Positions 55,568-64,000 of a DNA stretch of 64,000 nucleotides are shown here, piece by piece. The notes below the pieces were generated by a model, which did no database searches, was not told the DNA's origin, and was given only the letters and a program-made list of their open reading frames with translations. The stretch's first letter is position 1, and every line of letters starts with the position of its first letter. A program made the translations under genes and the position numbers. This DNA comes from Prorocentrum cordatum (taxonomy: Eukaryota > Sar > Dinophyceae > Prorocentrales > Prorocentraceae). The stretch is taken from positions 62,001-126,000 of the forward strand of contig CAUYUJ010000703.1 of NCBI GenBank assembly GCA_963575745.1. The letters run 5' to 3'.

Positions 55568-56248
55568 ACCGAGCGCTCCAGAAAATCACAGGGCGCGGAC
55601 AATGAAATTCTGGGTTTCGCGGGGGTGATGACATTTCCTCGGCACAGCACACCAGAGGAGACTCGAAATCAAGGGTCAAGAACAGAGGTGATACTTTTCA
55701 GTGGGCAGAATACGGGGTGAAACCTGTAAAACAAGTCTAATGCGGGCACGGAAGGAACTCCCTGAAACCCACATGGCTGCTGGAAAGTAGGCAGAGAGAA
55801 GAAAGACCGACCGCTCGAATCTGGTGCTCCAACGACTCTGCTGCGCCGCGTCGGCCCACGCGCGCAAATCGTGCATCAACCAGCGAGACACAAACAAGCT
55901 AACTCGAGAGGGCGTTCTAGTGACCGCGCCCCCCAAACACAATTGCAAGCATCAGACAATTGATAGAACACGGCCTCATTCACTTGCATGCTCCACTTTT
56001 TCTCGCCTGCTGCTCCACGAAAATAATTCATGGAAGCAGCCCCCTCAAATTCATGCTTCATTGCGTCGCAATCGCGAACATAGTTCGCGAGATGCGAGCG
56101 TCTGACTCGTCGTTCGCGGGCCGTGAGTCGCGCTGGCCCAGTCAATGTTAACCCATGTCGCCGTTGCCCGGGGGGCTGTGCGAACCGATGACTTTGTCAT
56201 TCTCACTCTGTTGTGAGCTTGGTGCGGGCTTCTTGTGAATCTCCTCGC
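55568..56248. other. 3' flank of the copia-type element, no recognised gene
   Basis: No LTR could be identified by eye. A minus-strand frame (ANYVRDCDAMKHEFEGAASM) has no known motif. Confidence 0.4.
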
Positions 56249-56880
56249 TCAGCTAGAGTCGTAGCTGCGCTTGCTCTCCACGGTGCTCAGGATGAGGTCT
56301 GGGCCGATGTTTCCTCTAGTCATGGGGTCGGCTTTCATGTCCTTGGCGTGGCAGCGCAATATGTCGTCGATCTGCGTGGCGCGGGGGTGGTCTGACAGCC
56401 GCTGGAGATGAACGGCCGCGCTGTCATCCGAGAAAGGTCGGACGAATCCCATGCCTAGGGCCGAGATGACGGACGTGCCGTCGACTACCATCTCGGCTGG
56501 CACAACATCGCCTCCTTCTTCCGTCAGCCTCCTGATCTCCTCGGCTGAGGCGGGTCCGCGCGCCGTCTCGTGGAACGTCAGGAGGTGCGCTTGCAGGCCG
56601 TCAGCTGCAACGCAGGCCGTGAGCAGCTCTGAACCAAATCGTCATCCGCGCGCCAGATTTTGCGGTGGGCTCAAGGCGTCGAAAAAAGAACACACCGGTT
56701 TGCAAATGCTGCGGCACTTGCCCAGCCGCATGTATACGGCTCCTCTCATGCCGTAATCAATCTCCCCCCGCTTGAATGACCCGTCGCTGCGTGCGCATAG
56801 TCGTCTGCCGCACTCCACCGCTGCGAAAGTGATGCGCGCCTGGGTCTTCTGCGTGGACAGAACTGCGGAGCTGAGCTGCA
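56249..56880 (-). pseudogene. Copia-type RNase H region
   Basis: ARITFAAVECGRRLCARSDG with a following SFKRGE segment starts the region. It ends with ILRCHAKDMKADPMTRG, the RDM.AD.LTKG-type end of copia RNase H domains. Two frames are needed. Confidence 0.65.
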
Positions 56881-56959
56881 TCGCGCGACGGATGAGCAGC
56901 TCGTTCTTGGCCCTGTGCAGTGTGAAGACGTGCGCGGTGACGTGGCGTTGAGCAGAGCG

Positions 56960-57770
56960 CGCTCGGCTGTTCCGAAGAGGGAGACAAAGGTCTGGGAGCT
57001 CACCTCCAGAGAGCTCGATGGCTTTCGCCGCGGCAAGGTCGGCGCGCCCGACGGGGGCCGAGGCGTCGACGCGCTCGTCCTAGTCGAGAGCGTCGCTGCT
57101 CCATCGGCACTGCGGCGCCGGTGTATTCTGCAGTTGGTGAAGGCTGAGGGCGCTTTCATTTTGGCCGAGGGCGCTCTCGATGTGGCCTTTGGCCAGTCGA
57201 GGTGCCCCGTGCGCCCCGCGATCTTCGGGTCGCCAGCGCGCTTGGGCAGCGTGGGCACTAGCTCCGAGCAGCCGGCGACATGGGCGCTGGGCGTCTCGCG
57301 TTTGGCCCCGAGCTCCGCGCCCCACTTCGCCGGCTTGGCGTCGCGCGCTGCGAGCGCGTGGACCGGGCGGGCGTCGTGGAGCAGGCCCTGGGGGCATCTC
57401 TGCAGCACGTGCCCGGCTTGGTGCAGTGCTGGCGCTCGGCCCGCTCGTCAATGGGCTCGTGGCCTGGCGCCTGCCGAAGGGTGGCTGCGCTGCCGGGCGG
57501 CGCGGCGAAGTTCGCCTCGCGGGGTGCGTCGCCCAGCTCCTGCATCTCGGCGGGCGCCGTGCCCTGCAAGAACGCCTGCTCGGCGTCCTCGGCGACGCGC
57601 GCCCGGCCCGGGCGACGCGCCGCCTCTGGGGGCAGCGGGCGGTGGGACGACCGTTTCGCCGTCCCGGCGAACGTCTCCACGGTGCTTCCACGTGAGAGCG
57701 CGCTTGGAGTCCGCGGCGTTTCGGGTGCCACTGAGAGGGCGCCTCTCGAAACGTGTGCACTCATTGTTCC
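56960..57770 (-). pseudogene. Copia-type reverse transcriptase
   Basis: AEQAFLQGTAPAEMQEL (usual SAFLQG), REANFAAPPG, then KPGTCCRDAPRACS (usual KAxYGLKDAPRxWY type) near 57395. KIAG and SAFTNCRIHRR blocks follow near 57220-57120. The catalytic YVDD-type motif was not seen intact. Several frame changes. Confidence 0.7.
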
Positions 57771-58700
57771 AGATAGTGAGTTCCTCGAGGGCGGCTGCGG
57801 CGACTTCCTTCGGCACCCTCGGCACTTCCCCTTTGGTCAGGGGGTCGGCGTCGCGCTTGGCTGCCGCGGTCTCGTCGGCGGCGCGGACTTCGAGCGCGGC
57901 TGCCGCGGAGGCGCCCACGGCGTAGTCGCGGGGCGGCTTCTCGCCGCAACTCAGGAATGCTTCGCGCGCCCGCGGGCCCGGGTGCAACTCCGAGCGGTCT
58001 CCCTTTTCGCCCTCCTCTCCAAGCGCGGCGCAGTCGTCCGCGGAGGCGCCGCGCAGCTACTAGTGACGCTGCGCGCGTGCTCGGGCGCCGGCGCTGCGTC
58101 TCCCCGCGCTGGGGCCACTCGCGCGGCCTGCGGCCCAGACCAGCCGCGGCGTGCTCGAAAGCTGCGCATGCCTCCTGCTGGCTACTGGTGCTCGCCAGCT
58201 CCTGCACCTCCTGGGCGATTTCCCCTGGCCCCCTCGATTTCGCGCCAAGATGCCGGCGTCGCGCGGCGTGGCCGGGGAAGTCGCTGTCGGCCCTTTCGGG
58301 CTTGGCTGACAGGGATGATGGTGGATCGCCCTCAGTGACGCTGGCGTCCTCGAGGGCGTCGATGAAATCGCCGTCGAGAGCCCCGTCTCGGCCCTGCCCG
58401 GCGTCTCCTTTAAGCAGCTTTACGTCGCCTAAGATGAACTGGGCGACGCAGGCGCCTCTCCACTGCTTGCCATTGAGTTGATGGGCGTCGAACTTGGCGC
58501 CGCCCAGGCGTAGCTGTCGGTCGTCGCTCGGGTTCCGAAGGATGCCCCAATTAAGCTGCGGGCGCAGCCCGGCCGGTCGCCCGCAGACTTCCGGCTGCGC
58601 ACGAGACGCACCGCGCAAACGTCCAGCCGCTGAAAGCACCCGCGGGACATTTGGCGCAAGGCCTTGAGAACGTCGGGGCGTTTCTGAGCCAGCTCGGACA
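57771..58700 (-). pseudogene. Copia-type linker between integrase and RT
   Basis: The minus strand reads LNWGILRNPSDDRQLRLGGA, AQFILGDVKLLKG and EIAQEVQELASTSSQQEACA. The composition suits a polyprotein linker; no domain assigned. Confidence 0.45.
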
Positions 58701-58869
58701 GGTGCGCGACCTTCGTCTCCTCTCAGTGGCCGAAGGTAGTCGCGAGCCTGGCACGACGCGCTCCAAGTGGTCCACCCCGCGATCCCAGGCCAGGCCGGCT
58801 CGCGACATGCCGGGGCCCATGTCGTCGAAAACGGCGCCGATGAAAACCCGTGCGTCTGCGGGCCATCTC

Positions 58870-59550
58870 GGCTTGGCGATGCCTGGCCGAAATCTTGCCT
58901 CTGGCCAGGTACACACAGATGGTCGTGCCGAGCCCTGCCAATCCGACGTGGGTTCCGTGCGTGGAGGCCAATGGATCCCCGCCTGGTCGCCAACGTTTGG
59001 GCGCCTCTCTCCGGATTGGACGGCGCGTGTCCAGAGGGCTCGGCTGGCGCGGGACATCGAAGTAGCTTCGGTCATGGGTTGCATCGCGATGTCTCTGATC
59101 CGCCGCCGCAATCGGCTGAGTTGCACTTCTGCACCAACAGTTGGGCCGGCACCGGCGTCGCAGACGCCTGATGCCTCGCCCTCTTCGTCTGCTTCGCCCG
59201 CTGGCAGCATTGGGGGCTGCCCGCCGAAGACGACGCTGCACGGCGTGGCGCCGCCAGTGCGGGTGAGGCTGTTGCCCGCGAGGATCGCGTTGGCCAGCGA
59301 CGAGCCGAAGTTGGCCGTGGTGCCCTCGCGCTCCAGCTGCTTCTTCTCGGTGCCAAGGGCATGCCGTTGGGCGGCGCCGCGCCGCTCTATGAAACGAGGG
59401 TGCTGCTGCGGAGCTCTGCTGTCAACCTCGACTCCTCGTTTCTTCATCTCCTTTACAATGTGCGCGGAGGAGACGCCGCCTACGCCGTCCACGATGAGTA
59501 GTGCAACGTCGTCTGCCGCTCCATGGTCGGCTCCGCCAGGTTGTTGAGCT
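58870..59550 (-). pseudogene. Copia-type integrase, C-terminal part
   Basis: DDVALLIVDGVGG, RFIERRGAAQRHALG (near 59393), then AILAGNSLTRTGGATP and VVFGGQPPMLP. These match the integrase core end (catalytic Glu region) and the post-core GGATPY...G..P.ML block of dinoflagellate elements. A later EATSMSRASRALWTRA block continues the pattern. Confidence 0.75.
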
Positions 59551-59929
59551 TGCTGATCGCTGGATGGGCCTGTTCCTCGAGGTCGTGCTGGTGCTCGTGG
59601 GCGTTGGCCGGCGCGTGGCCGCGGCCGTATGTGGGGGTCCGTGAACCTGCCCTTGCTGACGCGGGGGGGTGCGTGAAAAGTGGTCGCGTTCCTTCTCCTC
59701 GCGGATGCCGCGGCGTTCCCATTTAGTTGGGGCGCCGTGAGCAGGCCGGCCTGTGGCCGGATCTCTAGAACGCACGGGCGAGTCCGCGCGGATGTCGCGC
59801 TTGCGCGCTTTGCATCAGTGGCGCGCGCGCCCGGCGGCCATCGCACTCCTGATGTCGCCCTCTGTGGCCCCAGAGGCCACTGCTGGGAAGGCTGCCGTTC
59901 CGACGTCGCATTCTTGAACACAGTTTACG

Positions 59930-60580
59930 AAGTGTGAGCCTTTAAGACGGCGGCGTAGGTCCACTTTGCCCTGGACAAGCCGCTCGGTCACCCTCCAGGG
60001 CCAGACCTGGGCGTCGATGCTGTTGTGGCCCTCGACGTGCGCGTGGGCGTGCCTGCTGGTGCGCCTGAGGTTCGTGAGTTGCTCGAGGATCTCCAGGGCG
60101 TTGAACGCCAGGCTGCTGGTCTTTCTCAAAAAAAACCCAATGATTTCTCTCGAAACCCCCGATTCGGCACTGGTCGAAGATAAGCTTGTGTACGCCTGGT
60201 GGTACCAGCACCTCTGGCCAGGGCGCCTCGTCGGACAGCCCCGAAGGGTCGGGTTGCTCGTGTGTGAAATAGCCGCCGACCTGCAGCTTTAGTTGTGTTA
60301 CGTACCGCAGAATCGGCCGTATGGGGCCGCAATCGTCGTATGAGCGCAAAACGTAGCCCAACGACCGAAAGGCTGGCAGGCGGAAGCCATGATGGCCACT
60401 AGGGGCCTGTTCTGTCGGAGGTACTTTTCCGCAGATCTCTGCTGGCCTGTGTCGTTGAGGTCACAAACCACAACCACGACGAAATTGGTGCCTGCCCTAA
60501 GTGTCGGCGGACAGCCAGAGTGCTGGTCCGCGCCTTCCCGCCGCAAATATCCATGATGTCAACGCCGTAGCCTTGTTTCT
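59930..60580 (-). pseudogene. N-terminal polyprotein block of dinoflagellate copia elements
   Basis: GYGVDIMDICGGKARTSTL near 60572-60515. In another frame CDLNDTGQQRSAEKYLR and RPLVAIMASACQPFGRW follow. In a third, GYFTHEQPDPSGLSDEAPWP and LIFDQCRIGG. I know this order (CGG.AR, then D.ND, then MA..C.PFG, then HEQP..S) from dinoflagellate polyproteins, but I have no function for it; it resembles a methyltransferase-like fold. Confidence 0.6.
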
Positions 60581-60661
60581 GATCAGTGGAGTTCCTTCGG
60601 GTTCCCTGGTCTTGTTTCTTTGCTGTGGCGTTCCCGAACGGTCCGTTATTTTTTTGTTCAC

Positions 60662-61082
60662 ATACATGTTCGTCCCACGAACCCGGAAAGGAATACAGAA
60701 ACGTAACGCATGGCGGCGTTTTCAAAGACACCTAACTGGGAAACGGGCAAATGCAATGCTGAGTGTATCGATCTTGATGTACCCTGCCGAGGGCTGTGCT
60801 GTGCTGCACTGTGCTGAATTGCGGTGTGCAATGCCGCGATTCTGCTCTATAGCGTCGTGGATCGAGTCCTCCTTGGCATCCGAGTCCTGACCGAACTGAT
60901 CTGGATCTCAAGCTCGAGCTGCCTGAGCACATAGTATCTGCCCCAGAGCTAATTGACAGGGGGGCATGCCAGTAGGACGCGGCGCACAACGTCTCAAGGG
61001 ACGCGCCAAGCGACGTGCCAAGGGACGTGCCATGGGGACGCACAGCGGGACGTGCCATAGGGACGCGCTACGGAACGTGCTG
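60662..61082 (+). repeat. Satellite family G, block 5
   Basis: Header CCCACGAACCCGGAAAGGAA at 60674, one body, and a short GGGACGTGCCA array. Confidence 0.85.
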
Positions 61083-61800
61083 GGGACAAGCGTTTCGCTC
61101 GAAACATCCTGTCAACATCCGTATGCTGGACATCCGCAGAAGCGACCTGGACACGTGAAAACAAGCGTTTCGCTCAACACATCCTCAACGCATTCTCATG
61201 CTAGATATCCGCCTGGGGGAACTGGACAAGTGAAAACAAGTGGTTCGCTCGAGACATCCTCAACACATCTTCATGTGAGACGTCCGCCTGGGTGACCTGG
61301 GCACGTGAAAACAAGCGTTTCGCTCGAGACGTTTTCAGCACCTCCTCATTCTAGACATCCGCCTGGGCGACCTGTACATGTGAAAGCAAACGTCTCGCTC
61401 GAGACATCATCAACACATCTTCATGTGAGACATCCGCCTGGGCGACCTGGGCACGTGAGAACAAGCGTATCTCCCGAAATATTCTCAACACATCCTCTTC
61501 TAGGCATCCGCCTGGGCAACCTGGACACGTGCAATCAAACACCTCGATCGAGACTTCCTCAACACATCCGCATGCTAGACATCCGCCTGGGCGACGAGGA
61601 CGCGTGAAACCAAGCGTCTCGCTCGAGGACCTCTGCCCGGGCAACCTGGAGGCGTGAAACCAAGCGTCTCCTTCGAGACATCCTCAAGACCTGGGCACGT
61701 GAAAACAAGCTTTTCAATCGAGAGATCCTCTGACTTCTGGTCCCCAGGAGAGGACAGTCTATAACACCTAACAAGCGTTTCGCTCGAGACATCCTCAACA
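61083..61800 (+). repeat. Satellite family I, block 3
   Basis: About nine units of about 75 bp with CTCGAGACATCC cores. It ends in GGTCCCCAGGAGAGGACAGT without the 335-bp insert. Confidence 0.85.
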
Positions 61801-61807
61801 CATTCTG

Positions 61808-62050
61808 AAAATGTCCGAGCCCACGTAAATTACGCTGCGTCCGCGCTCCCAGGGCCCCCATCCATCGGAAATTACTCGGGGTCGCGCCCCCAAGGCCCCG
61901 ATCCCTTGTATTTTACGCTGCGCCCGCGCCCCATGGGCCACGATTCCTTGTAAATCACGCTGCGTCCGAGCCACCATAACCCCGATCCATCGTAAACTAC
62001 GCTCCAAACGCCACGATTCCTCGTAGATTGAGCCGCGTCCGCGTTCCAAG
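61808..62050 (+). repeat. 42-bp tandem repeat
   Basis: GTAAATTACGCTGCGTCCGC recurs with variation at about 61825, 61867, 61909, 61950, 61992 and 62034. Confidence 0.85.
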
Positions 62051-62344
62051 AGCCCCCCAGGGCATGCTGGGGCGCCCAGATCCTTCAAGTTCTGCAAAAC
62101 AAACGTTTCGCTCGAGACATCCTCAGATTCTCTGCGCGGGGGGCGCGCCATCCTCGACCAAGCACGCAAAAAGTGAACTTGGTCATGCTTTCCACGTCGA
62201 ATTAGACCTTACATCGTTTTTATAGAGGAGCACGCGGGCCCGCGGACCCCGTTGTTTATCTAGGATCCGAAAGGAGGGACTAATCTTCCTCGAGCGGGCA
62301 CGCGCGAAACTCCCTTTTCCGCGCCGAATGTGATTTTATTTTGT
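62051..62344. repeat. J core and family K copy
   Basis: CGTTTCGCTCGAGACATCC at 62105. K at 62225-62320 (GCGGGCCCGCGGACCCCG, TTATCTAGGATCCGAAAG, TCCTCGAGCGGGCACGCG), ending at the cassette leader. Confidence 0.75.
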
Positions 62345-63916
62345 TCCCAACCATCCTGTGGTGTTGGGTCGTCGTTTTGAAGAGACGTCGCCCCGCGTTC
62401 CTCCTCCTCCTCTCCTCCTCCCCCTCCTCCCCCCTCCTCCCTGCGCTTCACCCACCCAGCACAGCGTTTCGTGGCCCCATATGGAGCTCCACCGAAAGCC
62501 ACATTGGCAGCGTTCTCATGGCGGCTTCGGGCCATGTCGGCACACCCCTCACGAGGATCGTGGCCCCATAGGGAGCTCCACCGAAGGCCCCAATGACGAG
62601 GATCGTGGCCCCGTAGGGAGCTCCACCGAACGCGCCAGTGGCAGCGTTCGCATGGCGGCCTCGGGCCATTTGGGCACACCCCTCACGAGGATCGTGGCCC
62701 CATGGGGAGCTCCATCGAAAACCCCAGTGGCACCGTTCGCATGGCGGCCTCGGGCCATTTCGGTAACCCCTCACGAGGATCGTGGCCCCATAGTGAGCTC
62801 CACCGAAGGCGCCAGTGGCAGCGTTCGCATGGCGGCCTCGGGCCATTTCGGCACACCCATCACGAGGATCGCGGCCCCATAGGGAGCTCCACCGGCGGCC
62901 CCAGTGGCAAGGTTTGCATGGCTGCCTCGGGCCATTTCGGCACACCCCTCGCGAGGATCGTGGCCCCATAAGGAGCTCCACCGAAGGCCCCAGTGGCAAG
63001 GTTTGCATGGCTGCCTCGGGCCATTTCGGCACACCCCTCGCGAGGATCGTGGCCCCATAAGGAGCTCCACCGAAGGCCCCAGTGGCACCGTTCGCATGGC
63101 GGCCTCGGGCCATTTCGGCACACCCCTCGCGAGGACCGTGGCCCCATAGGGAGCTCCACCGAAGGCGCCAATGGCAGGGTTCACGTGGCGGCCTCGGGCC
63201 ATTTCGGCACACCCCCCACGAGGATCGTGGCCCCATAGGGAGCTCCACCGAAGGCGTCAGTGTCAGCGTTCGCATCGCGGCTCGGGCCATTTCAGCACGC
63301 CCCTCACGAGGATCGTGGCCTCCGCCGAAGGCGCCAGTGGCAGGGTTCGCATGGCTGTCCGGGGCCATGCCGGCACACCCCTCACGAGGATCGTGGCCCC
63401 GTGGGGAGCCCCACCGAAGGCGCCACTGGCAGGGTTCGCACGGCGGCTCGGGCCATTTCGGCACACCCCTCATGAGGATCGTGGTCCCATAGGAGCTCCA
63501 CCGAAAGCCCCAGTGGCAGGGTTTGCATGGCTGCCTCGGGCCATTTCGGCACACCCCTCACGAGGATCGTGGCCCCATAGGGAGCTCCACCGAAGGCCCC
63601 AGTGGCAGCATTCGCATGGCGGCCTCGGGCCATTTCGGCACACCCCTCACGAGGATCGTGGCCCCATAGGAGCTCCACCGGAGGCCCCAGTGGCAGCCTC
63701 CCTCATGGCTCTCAGAGCCCTCTCCTGCTTCTGCTCCTCGGTCAGGGGGACGCCGTCCTCGTCGTCGCCGGCGCCCGCGAAGACGGCCACGAACGTGTCC
63801 CTGAGCATGTCGGGCTCCAGCGGGAAGTTGTGACCACATCGGGAGCGCGGGCGAAGATATTATTCACAATTGCGGTAGTCACAACTGCGTATGGTTGGGT
63901 CTTTCGCCCGGCTAAT
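62345..63916 (+). mobile_element. Satellite-carrying cassette, copy 4
   Basis: Leader TCCCAACCATCCTGTGGTG, CCT-rich tract, then about 14 units of 89 bp (CATTTCGGCACACCCCTC and AGGGAGCTCCACCGAAGG). A unique piece follows at 63710-63850 (minus strand MLRDTFVAVFAGAGDDEDGV), then the tail ATGGTTGGGTCTTTCGCCC, ending GGCTAAT. A family K copy lies on each side. Confidence 0.8.
63700..63850 (-). pseudogene. Coding-like piece captured between array and tail
   Basis: The minus strand reads MLRDTFVAVFAGAGDDEDGV then PLTEEQKQERALRAMREAA. This is acidic/Glu-rich and codon-like, unlike the satellite. It occupies the place where copies 1 and 2 have only tail sequence. Possibly an exon fragment carried by the cassette. 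Confidence 0.35.
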
Positions 63917-64000
63917 TTTTTGAAAAGAAAACGGGGGGCCGCGGACCCTGATATTTATCGAGGATCCGGGATGGGAGAGAACGGGCACGGAATTTGTCTC
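63917..64000 (+). repeat. Family K, partial, cut by the window end
   Basis: AAAACGGGGGGCCGCGGACC, TTTATCGAGGATCCGGGATG and ACGGGCACGG match the K copies at 36170 and 41900. Confidence 0.75.

Larger units (their letters stand above)
56249..60580 (-). mobile_element. Degraded Ty1/copia-type retroelement
   Basis: Order on the minus strand: an N-terminal polyprotein region typical of dinoflagellate elements, integrase, reverse transcriptase, RNase H. Integrase before RT is the copia order. Many frame changes make it non-functional. The 5' side is cut off within about 90 bp by a family G satellite header (60672). LTRs, gag and primer site were not found. Confidence 0.8.

Noticed and set aside
56915-57925. 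336-codon plus frame opposite the copia element
   Set aside because: It is the antisense of RT and linker sequence whose motifs read on the minus strand.

Overview
The window is nuclear DNA of a dinoflagellate; the genus cannot be told. Three sites carry genomic copies of the 22-nt dinoflagellate spliced leader (DinoSL, starts TCCGTAGCC, ends TTTTGGCTCAAG), all on the minus strand. A degraded LINE and a degraded Ty1/copia-type element have the motif layout I know from dinoflagellate retroelements. GC is high, microsatellites and satellites dominate, and no intact ordinary gene could be recognised. Most long open frames are translations of low-complexity DNA.

Layout: 1-3300 is simple repeats plus one short coding-like fragment. 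3317-10755 holds three satellite-carrying cassettes with fixed ends and 77-89 bp tandem units. 10950-16571 is a minus-strand LINE whose 5' end bears an exact spliced leader. 16873-17906 is a 1 kb ACT array. 17907-32130 is GC-rich accessory DNA with small dispersed elements (named here A-F), Ala-rich coding-like fragments, pentamer/hexamer satellites, and two further SL-tagged retrocopies (23.5-23.8 kb and 30.5-31.6 kb). 32132-45530 is a satellite mosaic of families G-M, containing a 335-bp insert with a 14-bp target duplication and an A-rich tail. 45531-56240 is mixed DNA with a 1.77-kb TIR element filled with simple repeats. 56249-60580 is the minus-strand copia-type element. 60662-64000 returns to satellites and the fourth cassette.

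The common theme is recycling. Reverse transcription returns spliced mRNAs and LINE RNA to the genome. Small TIR elements insert into one another, and satellites appear to move as the interior of bounded cassettes. Names A-M are local labels for families defined by comparing copies inside this window; no database was searched. Boundaries are approximate unless a duplication or a shared breakpoint fixes them.
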